The notes under the pieces are model-generated. The model searched no databases. It was not told the origin of the DNA and saw nothing but the letters and a program-made list of their open reading frames with translations. From the NCBI RefSeq assembly GCF_050948175.1, contig NW_027490173.1, positions 558,001 through 622,000 on the forward strand: 64,000 nt of DNA. Direction: 5' to 3'. Position 1 is the first letter of the stretch; every line of letters begins with the position of its first letter. This DNA comes from Xylocopa sonorina (lineage: Eukaryota; Arthropoda; Insecta; Hymenoptera; Apidae). The translations under genes were made by a program, and so were the position numbers. Of the stretch, positions 10,430 through 22,660 are shown piece by piece.

Positions 10430-11230
10430 CTATTATATAGATAAAAATGAATGTGTGTCTGTCTGTACTTGATAGACTCAAAAACCATACATCCAATCGC
10501 CGTGAAAATTTGGGAAATTATTAGGTATATCTCCGGGAAGGTGTTTGAAAATTTTTTTAAAATCAGAATAGGCGTTCTACGTGTTCCCGAACAAATATTC
10601 CAAAAATATCAAAATAACATTTAATTAGTAATATTTATTAAACGTGTAGCCATGAATAAATTGAATTTTTCAATTTTTACTCATGAAATTTACTCATAGA
10701 ACTTACTTTTTTAAAACAAATTAAACTGTAAAAAATAACATACCCATGATAACAGTTGTAATCAAAATAAAAATATAAATCACAAGGTAAATAAAGTATT
10801 GAGTCGTTTTATTTATATTTTTTCAATTATTGGTTGAATATTACAAATTATATTAAAATTTAAAGTATTTTAAATACAGAAATTGTATTTCCTTTATGAT
10901 TTTAACAATTTAATTTAAATTACAAAAAACAACATTAATGCGTTTGACGTTCGATTTTTCGCCAGAAAATTCTAATAAATACAAAAATGCATTCAACAAA
11001 CTTTTGCAATTATTAATACGAGAATAAATTATTAATACTTAAATAAATAAAAATATTATTGATCTCCAGCTAAAGAAAATAATTGGAAATACGTTCTATT
11101 TAACCCCACAATTATGCCAGCAAAGCGAAGTGCCACTGGTCGACCTATAAATCATAATTCTTCGTCGTAAAAATGGTGACGTCCAGCAATCCAAATATCA
11201 GAAACGCATCGTTCATATGATGCATTACTG
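10430..11230 (+). mobile_element. Probable Helitron-like element, 5' end only
   Basis: It starts TCTATCTATTATATAGAT followed by AAAAATGAATGTGTGTCTG and GACTCAAAAACCATACATCC, then CCGTGAAAATTTGG. I associate this layout with 5' ends of insect Helitron/Helentron families (TC start, short inverted palindrome, no target duplication). At 11114 a frame opens MPAKRSATGRP, resembling the basic N-terminus of Helitron-linked proteins, and it breaks within 20 codons. Satellite follows at 11245, so the rest is missing. The family assignment is from memory of typical termini. Confidence 0.45.
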
Positions 11231-11244
11231 GTGGAACAAGCTGT

Positions 11245-12414
11245 AATGTTTTATGCATCGCGTTATGCATAACAGCTCTAGTACTCTGATACCTAAAAAT
11301 CATGAAGCGCAATCCAGTTGCTAGAAACAGTGGAACCTACATTCTTTTGAGGTATAGAGAGCTGATAAGCATAGTGCATAGAACATTATGACTAACGTAC
11401 TTTGAAACGTTGAAATCTCATTTCACCGCAATTCATGGAACATTCAAAACTCTATTGCTCTGAAAAGCACACACTATGAAGAGCCATCACGTTGCAAGGA
11501 ACTGTATAATTAACATTCTATTGAGTTGTAGAAGCTGATAAGCATAAAGCTATGCATAGAATGTTACAACTTATTTACATTGAATCGTTGGAATGAGATT
11601 TGACATTGCATTGCATGGAACTGTAGAATTCATATTCTTTTAAGGTGTAGAGACAGATGAGTATAATACTATGCATAGAAGGTTACAGCTTACATACTTT
11701 GAAACGTTGAAATGAGATGCACCATCGCATTGCATGGAGCATTAAACCTCCATTGCTTTGACACGAAGATACTGTGAAGCGCCGTCCCGTTGCATATAAC
11801 TGTGTAATTTATATTGTCTTGAATGCGTAAAGTCAGATAAGCTTAATTTGTTGCACAGAACACCACAACTTATTTATTTTAAAACGCTGAACTGAGATGC
11901 GCCATCGCATTAATTGGAGCAATAGAACTATATTCATCTGGCAAGTAGGCACTACGAAATGCAATCCTGTTCCAAGAACCTGTGGAATTCACATTATTTT
12001 GAAGTATATAAACAGATTAGCTTAATGAATGGCATGGAACATTACAATGTACTTACTTTCGAGTTTTAAAATGAAATGCAACATCGCATTGAATAGACTA
12101 TTGCAAGGCAATCGCTTTGACAATGTGGCACTTAGAAGAGCGGTGCAGCTACATGGAGCTGTAGAGATTGTATACTTTGTAATGTAGCACCAGATAAGCA
12201 TAACTGCGTTGTATAGAATCTTACAACTGACTTGCTTCGAAACGTAGAACTAAGGAGCGCCATCTCGTTGCATCGACCTTTGGAAGTCATTTACTTTGTC
12301 CAGTTTACAGTTAGAAGAGCTAACTATTACATGGACCTCACGAAATTCCATGCAAATGTAATGTAGAACCAAGTATGCATCGTTGTTGTTTGCATAGAAC
12401 CTTATTAGTTGGTT
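11245..12414 (+). repeat. 178-bp satellite, mostly forward
   Basis: Forward monomers with GCATAATG...CTTACTTTGAAACG and GCGCCATC..GTTGCATGGA landmarks. A short reverse piece occupies the first 60 bp (ATGCATCGCGTTATGCATAAC). Monomers from 12100 belong to a diverged subfamily (GTAATGTAGCACCAGATAAGC). Confidence 0.85.
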
Positions 12415-12820
12415 ATGTGATGTCAAATACATTCTCAACTAGAGGTATCAATAAGTAAACTAGCGTCGCCTTACTAGCACGCATCCTGTTGATACTTTAT
12501 TTTCAAGAAATAAGATTGAAGATATTGTTCCCAATTAATAGGATCAGAGTCATTACCTCACTGGAACGCATCCTGCTGACACCCTGATTCCCAAGAAATA
12601 AGATTGAAGTCTTTGCCCCACCACCTAAGAACTACATATTCCTGGGAACTAGTCTTCAGTCTTGATTAATCTTTCGGTCTATACTGTGAAACTTTGCATA
12701 AGTGTCGTTGCGATATTGTAATAAACTTCATATTTCAAACATTAAATGAAGAGTCGAGTGTATAATTGCGCACTCGTATTTTTTTAAGTCACTTTATAAT
12801 ATTTTTCGTGACGCTTACAT
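12415..12820. mobile_element. Unidentified ~400-bp insertion in satellite, LTR-like
   Basis: It interrupts the satellite. It holds a direct repeat about 92 bp apart (ACGCATCCTG near 12480 and 12571, each followed by AAGAAATAAGATTGAAG) and an AATAAA-like element (TAATAAACTTC near 12720). The size and polyadenylation-like signal suggest a solo LTR. The borders are not sharp and I could not find a convincing target duplication. Confidence 0.35.
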
Positions 12821-13575
12821 TGACACGTTGAACTGAGTAGCGTCATCGCGTTGCACCAATATTTGGAAGACAAATACTTTGACAAGATGGCACTTAGAAG
12901 TGCTATACAGTTATATGGATCTGTAGAAATTACATACTTGGTAGTTTAACATCACATAAGCATAACAGCGTTGTATAGAAATTTGCCTACTTACGCTGAA
13001 ACGTAGAACTATGAAGTGTCATCGCGTTGCATGGACCTTTGAAAATAAAGTATTTTGCTAAGTTGACAGTTAGATGAGCTAACAGTTACATGGATCTGTA
13101 GAAATTGCATGCAATAGTAATGTAGTACCAAGTAATCGTTTTTGTTTGTATAGAAGCTTACTACTTTCTTACATTGAAACGTTGAACTGAGAAGCGCCAT
13201 TGTGTTTCGTGGACCTTCGGATGTTAATTACTTCGACAAGTTAACACTTAGAAGAACGGTACAGTTACATTGATCTGTATAAAATACATACTGTATAATG
13301 CAGCACAAGATAAGCATGACTGCGTAGTATAAAACTTTACAACTTACTTCGAAACGTAGAACTGAAAAGCGCTATCGCGTTGCATTGACATTTGGATGTC
13401 AAGACTTTAACAAGTTGATACTTAGAAGAGCTATATAATAACGTTGATCTGTATAAATTACGTAAACAGTAACATAGAACCTAATAACCATAATTGTGTC
13501 GCATAAGACCATATATTTTACTTACTTTGAAACGTGGAAATAAGATTCGCCATCTAGTTGCATGGACCTTTCGAA
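12821..13575 (+). repeat. 178-bp satellite, diverged forward subfamily
   Basis: Monomers here read GTTGAACTGAG..AGCGCCATTGTG and GACAAGTT.ACACTTAGAAG, differing consistently from the 2241-3465 type but keeping spacing and the TGCATGGA cores. The strand flips at about 13575. Confidence 0.8.
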
Positions 13576-14000
13576 AACAATTCTAAGTGTCCACTTCTAA
13601 GTATAAACTTGCCAATGTAATTGACATCCAAATGTCCATGCAACCCGATAACGATTCTCAATTCTACGTTTCAAGGTAAGAATGTTGTAAGGTTCTGTAC
13701 AACGTAAATATAGTTACTAGGTTCTATGCAACTATTAAGGTATAATTACAATGAATGTAATTTCTACATATCTATGTAATTGTATGGCGCTTCTGAATGT
13801 GAAATTGTCCATGTAATTGATTTCCAATGGTCCATGTAACGCAATGGCACTTCTCAGGTCTACGTTTAAGTAAGTAAGTTGTAAGGTTCTATACAATACA
13901 ATTTGCTCCCTGGGTTCTACATTACTATATATTTAATTTTTACAGATGCATGTGACTGTATAGCGCTTCGAAGAGCCAACTTGTCAAACAAATTGACTTC
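13576..14000 (-). repeat. 178-bp satellite, reverse orientation
   Basis: Monomers run in the opposite sense (ACGTTTCAAGGTAAG, GTTCTATACAATAC, TCCATGTAACGC). This creates a head-to-head junction with the preceding block and a second flip near 14000. Confidence 0.75.
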
Positions 14001-14305
14001 CAAAGCTGTACTTAGCTTAGCGTAGGTACTACAAAACGCCGTTGCAAGGTCCTGTGGAATTCACATTCCTTTGAACTCTATAAGCAGGTAAGTATAATGC
14101 GTTGCTTAGAACATTATAACTTACTTATGTAGAATCTATGAAACGAGATGCGCCACCACATTTTATGGAGCATTAGAACTCTAATGCTTTGAAACGTAGA
14201 CACAACGAAGCTCAATCCTGTTGGAGGAAACTGTTAAACTCACATTCCATTGATGTGTAGGTGCAGGTAAGCATAATGCAATGCACAGAAAATTACAGTT
14301 ATTGG
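14001..14305 (+). repeat. 178-bp satellite, forward
   Basis: About 1.7 monomers of the common type (GGAATTCACATTCC, GCATAATGC, GATGCGCCACC). Confidence 0.8.
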
Positions 14306-14559
14306 CGTATTTATAGGGGCGTATTTATAATATACGAAGACTGTAAGTATACATACGAATACGGAACCTTTTCTTAGAACGTCATGAAATGGTGTAAAAT
14401 TAAATAGAATTTTGAATACAATGGGTTATTTGGTGAAGGCAATCTATTGACAATCATCTAAAATATATAATAAGAATAAATATATATGCTAATTTGAAAT
14501 ATTTACTTAGAACATCCTGAGGTGTGATTTCTGTTGATACTTCTAATTGTGAACTTTGA
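14306..14559. other. Unclassified AT-rich spacer
   Basis: About 250 bp of AT-rich DNA with a doubled GGCGTATTTATA motif near 14305 and 14320. I see no gene or recognisable element. Satellite resumes at 14560 for less than half a monomer. Confidence 0.4.
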
Positions 14560-14646
14560 ATAGTAAAACTAAGATACACCATCGCGTTGCATGGATCTCT
14601 GGAAGCCAATTGCTTTGATAAGTTGACACATACAAACGCTATACAG
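14560..14646 (+). repeat. Partial satellite monomer
   Basis: AAGATACACCATCGCG, TTGCATGGATC and GCTATACAG match half a monomer. It is cut by the LTR starting at 14647. Confidence 0.65.
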
Positions 14647-15650
14647 TGTGACAGAAACCCGTCTACAGTAAGTCAGGAAAGTTCGATGAAAGGATTATTA
14701 TTTAGCACGGTGAACTGAAAACGTATTTTTAATACAGGATACACAATAAGTACAATTTAATCGATCACGTAAACTCTTCATAGGCTCACGATCGCAAAAA
14801 TAATCGACGGAATGGGGGTATTTCGAAGCTGCGAGTCTAGAGTTTCTTGGACGCCAGCTACTCACAAAGGAGCAAGGAGATGGACTACACGACCCGGGGT
14901 ACCCGGGACAGTACAACTCTCGAAACTTCGAAATGCTCCTTCTCTTGATCACGTCCAGCCGAGTACGCAAATTCGGTTAGCGGGATACTGAAGTCACGGC
15001 TTCTGTGTTTATAGCCTCGACACGGGTTTAACAAATAAGGGCTAAGGGAATTACGCAACACGCCGCGAATGAACGGGCGTCACCACCCGTTTCGCGATAC
15101 AAAATACGATATATCGTACACAACAAAAGAAATGCGGCAGGAAAATGGGACGCTTTATCGAATAAGGACTCACGCTTTCTTTTCCAGGCTGACCTGTCTG
15201 GCTATTCCTCTCGCACATTTTCCCTTTCCCTATCTCTCTCACTTTCACAATCGTTCATTGGGTATAATCGCTTGCTCTGCTTGCTCGCCAATTTGCTTGC
15301 TAATTGATCTTTCTTCGGTCCTCAGGCTTCTTGAATCCTCCGGGGCTGCTTGATGGGGTGGGGCTGTACGCTCCGGTATTGTTCGGGGTATCGATCAGTG
15401 GATTTCGTCGGTTACCTCTTCTCGCTACCTCCCCCCCCCCCCCCCCGGGTGTCTCTGAGGGAGGTTCACCTGATCGGCTGAATTGCGGCGCGCCTAACAC
15501 GCCGCGCTCCCGTTGCTCAACTGCAGGGCCGCTGGAACTTTAACTTTTCATTAGGGGGTTAAGAGGGGCTGAGATTCTTCTTACATCCTAAAGGACATTC
15601 TCTTCATGGTAGTGGACGGCGGCCAGCGGTCACGTCACTGCAGGGTATAT
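14647..15650 (+). mobile_element. Long LTR (solo or truncated), copy 1
   Basis: It starts TGTGACAGAAACC and contains GTATTTCGAAGCTGCGAG, CACGCCGCGAATGA, AATGCGGCAGG and GGACGCTTTA.CG, all shared in order with the LTR at 23135-24512 and, inverted, with 17262-18005. It includes a run of 16 C at 15431-15446. The 3' end is not recovered: similarity to the 23-kb LTR fades near 15650. Open frames in this stretch are not genes; the region is non-coding in the sister copies. Confidence 0.65.
15431..15446 (+). repeat. C16 homopolymer
   Basis: An uninterrupted run of 16 cytosines (G16 on minus) inside the LTR. Confidence 0.95.
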
Positions 15651-15699
15651 TCTAGTGTTCATCTGATTGATGGGTCTCCTTCACTGTCCAATTTTCCGA

Positions 15700-17255
15700 A
15701 TCCACCACCGTTATGCGTTATGTTTATATCGTCTACACTTCGAAGGATTGTAAATCCCACACTTCCTTGCTACGGGATAGCGTCACCAGAGGTCTACGAA
15801 TCGAAGCAATATAGTTTTGTTGCTTCATGTAACGCGATGTCGCATCTCATTTCTGTGTTTCATGATAAGGTTTAATATTCATTGCAACGCGTTATGTGTA
15901 TCTAGTCAACACTTCAAGAGAATGTAAATCCCACACATCCTATCTACGTAATCGCATTTCTGGGTGTCTGGGTGGCGTCCTCCCAAAGGCATAAAGTTTC
16001 TAGGTGCACAACGAGGCGATGCAGTAGAGTTCGAATACTTCATTCAACGTGATGTCGCAACTCATTTCAAAGTTTAATGTATGATGTGATATTCAATTCA
16101 ATGCGTTATGCTTATCTCTCCTACAATTCAAAAGAATGTGAACCCTACACTCCCTTGCAGAGGGATAGCGTTTTCACATGTTTACTTTTCGTAGCAATAG
16201 TGATCTACTGCTTCATTCAACGCGCTGCGTTTCTCATTTCAATGCTTAGTGGAAGATGTAGTATCCAATTCAACACGTTAGGCTAATCTCTTCTACACTT
16301 CAAAGAAATGTGAACCTTACTCTTCCTTGCAGAGGGATAGCGTTCTATGATGCTTCAATCCTTCAAAAGAATGTTGGTTCTACACTTCCTTGCAAAGGTA
16401 TGGCGTTCCCAGATGCACAAAGTGCCGATGCAATAGAGCTCGAATACTTCATTCAACGCGGTGTCGCATCCCATTTCAATGTTTCGTGATAGGATGTAAT
16501 ATTCAATGCAACGTGTTTTGTGTAACTGCATCTAGACTTCAAAAGAATGTAACTCCCACACTTACTTGCAATTCTTCATTAAACGTGATGTCGTATTTCA
16601 TTCATCAGTGTGAAGTATGTAAGTAGATTTTAATGCTCTATACGTCCCATTGTGCTTTTCTGCTTCTGCATTTCAAAAGAATGTGGATTCTACTTATCCA
16701 TACAACGCGATGGTGCTTCATATTCTGTGCATGTCAAGGCAATGCAGTTTTATTGCTACATGCATTGCGACAGCGCATATCGTTTCAACGTTTCAAGGTA
16801 AGCAACCTGTAACCTTCTATCCATAGCAATATGCGTATATGCTTCTACAGTTTTAATGAATGTCAATAGAAGGGATCCATAATGCGGGAGTACGCTTCGT
16901 AGTTTCTACGTGTCAAACAAACGTATTTCCTTGAGTCCATGCAATAAGGTGGAGAATCTATTCTGAAGGTGGTAAATCATGCAACATGTTATGTTCTATT
17001 CATTTCATTATACTTGTCTGCTCCTACACAGCAACCGATTGTGAATTCTGCTGTTTCTTCCAGCGGAATGGGGTTTCATATTGTCTGCGTCTCAAAATAG
17101 TAGATACATAAAGCATTATACCATGCGATTGCGCATCTCATTTCAACGATTCGAAGTAAATAATCTGTAACCAATTATGTATAGCATTATGCTTATCTGC
17201 TTCTATGCTTTATAATGCTTTGGGACGTGTGAAGAACCTCAACCCTCCTTCAACC
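15700..17255 (-). repeat. 178-bp satellite, reverse
   Basis: Reverse monomers (CACTTCAAAAGAATGT, ATGCTTCAT, ATCTCATTTCAACG). The left part is of the AACGCGATGTCGC subfamily seen again at 43903-46480, and the right part of the commoner type. It lies between two LTR-like sequences of opposite orientation. Confidence 0.85.
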
Positions 17256-17261
17256 GTCTAA

Positions 17262-18005
17262 AGAGATGTCAAAAGTCCAGCGGCCCTACAGGTGGGCCAT
17301 GGGAGCGCGGCGCGATAGGCGCTCCGCAATTCGAATGATCAGGAGGACCCCACTCAGAGACACCAGAGGGTGCGAGAAGATACCGAAGCGTACAGCCCAC
17401 CCCACCAAGGAGCCCCGAGGAAGATTCAGGATACCCAAGGACCACCAGCGAATTCAAGGAACCTGAAGAAGAGAACGTGAGAGCTTATTCGCTAAAGCGT
17501 CCCATTTTCATGCCGCATTTCTTGTATTGCACATTGTATATTGTATCTTATATCGTGAAGCGGTTGGTGATCCCCAGTCATTCGCGGCGTGTTGCGTAGT
17601 TTCCTGTAGCCCTTGTAAATTAAACCCACACCGAGGCCACAAATAAAGAAGCCGTGACTTCAGTATCCCGCGCCCCGAGTGTATGTACTCCACTAGGCGT
17701 AGTCGGGAAGAAGAGCATTTTGTAGTTTCGAGGGTTGTTCCGGCCCAGGTTTCTCAGGGTCGTGTAGTCTATTTCTTTGCTGCTTTCTGAGCAGCTGGCG
17801 CTCAAGAAATTGTAGTCTGGCATTTTCGAAATATCCCCCGTTTCGATGAATATTTTTGCGTTCGCGAACCTGTGAAAAGTTGTACGTGAGCCGATGCATT
17901 GTAACGATAGATCGCTTTAGATTAAAGTACGTTTTACACCTTAAAGCATTTGAATAATTAATATCTTCGAGCTTCCCTGACTTACTGTAAATAGGTTTCA
18001 TCACA
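17262..18005 (-). mobile_element. Long LTR, truncated, copy 2 (minus)
   Basis: On minus it starts TGTGATGAAACC at 18005 with TACAGTAAGTCAGG shared with copy 1 (14671). It continues through CGGGATACTGAAGTCACGGC, CACGCCGCGAATGA and GCGGCATG to a break at 17262, where it meets satellite. It directly abuts block B. The matching part of block C (near 60140, CCCTATCAGTTTATACG) lacks it, so it inserted at, or marks, the block edge. Confidence 0.6.
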
Positions 18006-18574
18006 ACTGATAAAGACCATCACTTTACATAGATATATAGAACACACATAGCTTTAAACGTAGAACTGAGAATTTGAGAACTTACTTTGAAACGTTGATA
18101 GTGAGGAGCTCCATCGGATTTCATGGAAGTTCAGAACTTACTTGCTACGAACCGTAGGCAGATAAGGGCCACAGTGTTGCTTAGAACTTTAGAACTTGCT
18201 TACTTCAACAAAGATTCCTATTGGCTTCTTCCGTTCTTTTAGAAGAGTTTTTGATAAACCACTTACTTTTCACGTTTGCAATGTTTTTAAATGTATGCGA
18301 GGTGTAATCGTTTAAGTTTTAAAATGATTACTTAGTGTTGATTATTATTTAGTAACTCGGTTATAAACGTGTCAGCATAAGATTTAATCAATATGTTCAT
18401 AAGCCTGAAATTTATGCAGTTATTCGTTAGTCACTTATTGCTCAAACGGCAAAGATTCTGATCATTTGAAAATAGTTGACTTTCATCAATTTTCTTAGAA
18501 ATTGAAATACTGTCTAACTGCTTGCATTAAAGACTGTAAGTAAAATTTTCAAAATATTTTACCTCTTATAGATG
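18006..18574. other. Block B edge: satellite remnant and AT-rich DNA
   Basis: 18010-18200 is diverged forward satellite; the rest is AT-rich. All of it recurs inverted at 59605-60150 (for example TAAACCACTTAC.TTTCACGTTT). No gene is seen. Confidence 0.65.
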
Positions 18575-19872
18575 TGTCACGCCTCGGGTCGTGGAAAATT
18601 GACCGTTTGCCGGGAGCAAACAAAAATTAACCGTTTGCAGGAAGTTCTTCCACGCAACAAGTTTGTTTATTCGTGGCGGAACGGTGCATGCAAATCGGAT
18701 TCCAAAACGCTAGATACGGGTCCACTAGCGGAGTGGGCCGCTCTAGTTTGCCGATCCAGAGATGTGGAAAACAAAGGTTATCTTCTCCTTAGTCGAACTG
18801 TGGATCAATGCAGGTAAGCAGAGGGCCACTCTAACTGGTCGGTAACCAAGCGCAACTAAGAGTCAAAACTCCTTGAATGATATTGGAAGGTTAGTGAACT
18901 CGTGGAAAACTTCGTACCGTAATGAATTTAATTTAATATAAGGCAAGGAATGCTTTAAGAATAATGAGAATTTGTAAATACTGGTAAAAATAAAATATAT
19001 TCTAAGTAGAACCTAAGTTTACACTTTACTGCCCTATGCCAAGAATGACTAAGTACTGGAATCCTTGTTTTAGAATAAAGTTAAAGTTAGAATTGGAAAC
19101 AGCAACTTGAATTCTGAGTTGGAACAAAAACGAAATAGCAAACACCTTCAAGTAAGGTGGAGTAAGACCCGGAGGCATGAGAGGTACAATTCTGATGAGC
19201 GCTTGGCTCGATCTGTAATCGTCGAACGCTGGGCTTGATCTCTCGGTCTATTCGCGGCTTCGCGTCCTCTCGCGTCCTCCTCGGATCGCGGGAGTCGCTG
19301 GGCCCTGGAGTGGGGCGGACGCTCGACCCTTGCGGTGGGGTGTACGTTCGACACTCGCAGTGGGGCGGACGGTCGTGATGGGGCGTACGCGGTCGGCGTG
19401 AACCGCGCGCGTCGGGCGCTCGCTCCAGCGTTTCGCTAATACTCTAGTTATGAATAATACGCTTTATAAAATTATGATTACACATGAAGTGAATTATACT
19501 ATGCTTGTGTGTTATGTCGTGCATGCACATAGAGTGTCGTGTGCTTAAATACTACAATTCGCTTGGTTATAGACATGAGTATAATACGAATATGTGCGCA
19601 TAACTGTGGGCGACTCCTCGTGGTGCGTGGAATGGTCCGCCTGCGGAGGCTATGGTTGGTGTCTGCTCCAACTGTCTGATGTATGCGCGTCGAGGCGCGA
19701 TCGTGTGGTTCAACTCCTTGGTGCGAGGGTGGCTGCCTTAGCTCGGCAATCGGACTGTGTTATTGTGTGCCGGTGTGCTCGCCCCTGCAATGGCGGCAGG
19801 CGATGTATGCGGCTGAGCCGGGGGGGGGGGGGGGGGTTGCAGGAGGTACCATGAGGTTCGGCCGACGTCACA
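18575..19872 (+). mobile_element. Solo LTR, 1298 bp, with GATG target duplication
   Basis: It begins TGTCACGCCTCGGG and ends GGCCGACGTCACA (TG...CA). It is flanked by GATG at 18571-18574 and 19873-19876. The same LTR, inverted, sits at the same place in block C (58008-59604; flanks now GATA and GTTG read on minus), so the insertion predates the duplication. It contains a G17 run at 19820-19836 and an AT-rich middle. No internal retrotransposon sequence accompanies it, as after LTR-LTR recombination. A 4-bp duplication fits Ty3/gypsy. Confidence 0.75.
19820..19836 (+). repeat. G17 homopolymer
   Basis: 17 consecutive guanines near the 3' end of the solo LTR. In the block C copy the matching site holds only a run of six G (minus strand, near 58048). 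Confidence 0.9.
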
Positions 19873-19911
19873 GATGCGTTCTGGAATTGAAATTAAATGT
19901 TTGAATTTTCT

Positions 19912-20504
19912 GGGGTGGGTTGCACCGTAAACTACCATACGCGTTCGCAGGTGTCGGGCGGCCCGTTGGCGCCTAGTATCCCGGTGATGATGGTCCCGGT
20001 GATAAGGTTACAGGGTGGATGACGCGTCAAGTCTAGCCTCTCACATCCTAGCCTCGCATTAAACCTCTTAGTGATTCCCCCGGAATGTGCCCTCGGGCAT
20101 TCAGATTGATGCGGGTCGGGGAGACTCTTGCGTGCGTCCGTCCCATCACGGACCGCGGTCTCCTTTCTTATCGAATATAAATGGGACAAGTTGTGGTTCT
20201 GGATTATTGACTCAACACTAATCCATTCAGTTCGTAGAACAAAATTCTTTACAGCCGACACAGAGTCAAGAGAGAAAAGGTCTTCTTCTCACTGCTAAAG
20301 TGTTGATGGAGAACACACTCAGTGCATGGGCGGATGGTATAAGAGATGGCTTATATCAGATGACGAAGTTGTGGTGCATGTCCTGGCCCCAACCGGAAGC
20401 GCTGGCTAGCCGGGAGGTAGGTCCAGATTGAGGATTAAGTGCGTATGCCCTAGAGGCGCGGTAGCACATCCGAGCCCCCTCCCGGGGCCGGATTCATAAT
20501 AGTC
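19912..20504 (+). mobile_element. ~593-bp non-autonomous element, second copy
   Basis: It starts GGGGTGGGTTGCACC and ends GGCCGGATTCATAATAGTC, the same ends as 6709-7338, with shared inner stretches (GTGTCGGGCGGCCCGTTGGC, GGTCCCGGTGATAAGGT). The target duplication TGTTTGAATTTTCT is at 19898-19911 and 20505-20518. No coding sequence. Block C carries a different insertion at exactly this target (57448-57968). Confidence 0.75.
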
Positions 20505-20518
20505 TGTTTGAATTTTCT

Positions 20519-21236
20519 ATCTACTGTTTAGAACATCTTTCTGTTGGAATGTTCAAAAATTTTTCATATTCGAAAATATTGAAAATGTTTGGGCTTGGTT
20601 CTCTAATTTAATATCTAGAATTTTCTGAGAAATTCTTGTCTAATTCTTATAAATAATTTTTTATCGTAGTGAACTATATAATGGGCAATTAGAATTCTTT
20701 ATGAAATAATAATAACAGAGAGGTATGTATCCATTCTTGTAGTTTTGTAAAGAGTATTTTATCTTACTATCAAAAATGAAATATTAAGATTTGTTTATAA
20801 CGTAATGGAATTTAATTACCTTTTGATTCAATTTCACAATGATAATCATCCATAGTTCAATAATTTTGTGATCTGTCCTCAGGAATCCGCAACTCAGTAC
20901 TTATAAAGTGAACGGTACAAAGAACAGCCTAGCCAAACATAATCGAACCGAGTTTTCAATACTAATCTTATCATGTTTAACTTATCCTGCAAACTATTAA
21001 AATTCCCTTCGAAAAACGTTTATTCACAGTGAAGTAAACGGTAAGCATTACGCCTTCCCCCACTACTTACAATACGTATGATTCATTTACTATCAAAACT
21101 GTAAGTACTATCGCTTTTCTGTACTTTTTGTAACCTTCAATGGCTTCATGTTACAGGTCATTGGACTCATTTTAAAATGCCCTATCGTATTACGGAAAAA
21201 CGAACATACCAATTCATTTTAAAAAGTGAAGGCAAC
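20519..21236. other. Block B unclassified segment shared with block C
   Basis: AT-rich DNA colinear (inverted) with 56770-57433. It has intron-like features (GTAAGTACT near 21100 and a TTACAG near 21152), but no exon I can support. Confidence 0.5.
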
Positions 21237-22660
21237 CTTCAAATGTCCAGCATATCTCCACTTACAAAAAAACTATTTTCATCCCCGGATGAGACCTTTG
21301 TACTGTGCAATTTTATATCAGCAAAAATTTCTATAAAACTTATAGTTTTGAGGATATCTGAGGTGCTGATTATTACTGCCCCACCCTGTATATTGTTATG
21401 GATGTGTCCAAGAAGGCAAAAATGAACAAAGTTAAATTTAATATTACGATGTTTATTATATTCCTCATAATATATTTGTTTTTCTGGAATTTAGCCAAAA
21501 AACAGTGCTCACGACATCGGCAGATGAATGTATTTGCCTTAGAATTACAAGTGCCGACAATTTCGAAAGTAGAATATTTTTTTACTTCGCTAACCGAATC
21601 ATTGCAAACGTTGCAAAACGAATCAGTGCGTGCCTTTCAAAACAGTCAGATTCAAATTACGAGACAACGTTTCAAAGAAATGGTACGTGCCACTGTTTTC
21701 TAATTTCCGTTTCTTTAAGCAAAGGAAATTTAATTGAAATATCCGCAAAATTTAAGGCCAAAGAAGTTATTATAATCTTACGCAACATATATGATGGTGA
21801 TAAAGGATAAGTATACGGAACTGAAAATGGAAGGTAGCGAGTAGAAAAAGAAACTGATAGAACTGCAAAGTAGATTGATACATCCCTCAAATGATGATTC
21901 TACGTTAATAAAATCTGTTAATCAAAGAACTATTGCAAAAATCAAGTATAATCAATATTACTTCTGCTCAAAAGCTATAATAGAATTGACCCGAAATGGA
22001 TATAAAACAGGCAATTATATCTACACGTTCTATTCTATGCAAAGGCAAATATTTCAAAGAGAAGGAATGTATTACTTATAAATTACTTATGTTCGAAGAG
22101 ATCTCATTAATTTAGGCTTCTTGTCTTGCAGAACTAATCATTCATTTAACATGGAAAGGAGTCGAGGAATAGTAAAATATTTTCATATTTCATAGCCTCA
22201 CTCGATACGTCCATTGGATCACGTAAAACATCGGACACTAATTGCATCTACACCTTCAGACCTTAAATATATAATTGCAACAACATATTTAATACCGTTT
22301 TAATAACATTTTTCTAATTGTTTATGTTAATGCCTCATGAATATATATTAATCGAATAAGTTGCTTTACCAAAGAATAAAAGAACTCGAGGATTACAAAT
22401 CTGAGTATTTCATAACAAAACTGCGTTACTTATATAATGTTAAATGTAAAAAAAGATGAAGACCAAAAAGATCGTACATGAGTTGAATCCACAATGCGTG
22501 AAGATCCATCTCCTTGACGATGATAAGAGACAAGTCTGTCTCATGCACTACAATATGCCAAACAGCCAGTGCTTGGTACGGTAATGACAACGGATGGAAC
22601 GAATTCCGTGCCAGAACTGTGCAAAGACAGTGCTTCTACGCAGCTCTCGTAACGGCATAC
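21237..22660. other. 1.4-kb segment present in block B only
   Basis: Relative to block C (junction near 56735-56765) this is extra DNA in B, or was deleted from C. It includes GCCCCACCCTGTATA near 21380, a string I associate with ends of some insect mariner-type repeats, though no partner end was found. It includes two overlapping open frames described separately. Confidence 0.45.
21398..22081 (+). pseudogene. Unrecognised open frames, possibly one broken gene
   Basis: The first frame (21398-21703) encodes about 101 residues with a lysine-rich start, a hydrophobic segment ITMFIIFLIIYLFFW near residues 16-30 that could be a membrane anchor or signal, and a glutamine-rich tail. A second frame continues after 21703 with ISVSLSKGNLIEISAKFKAK, and a third (21875-22081) reads RTIAKIKYNQYYFCSKAIIE. 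Lysine/isoleucine-rich composition follows the AT-rich DNA. I recognise no family. They may be pieces of one old coding region broken by frameshifts, or chance frames. Confidence 0.25.

Noticed and set aside
19183..19230. Second hammerhead candidate (CTGATGAG)
   Set aside because: No GAAA-type second core segment and no pairing helices around it.
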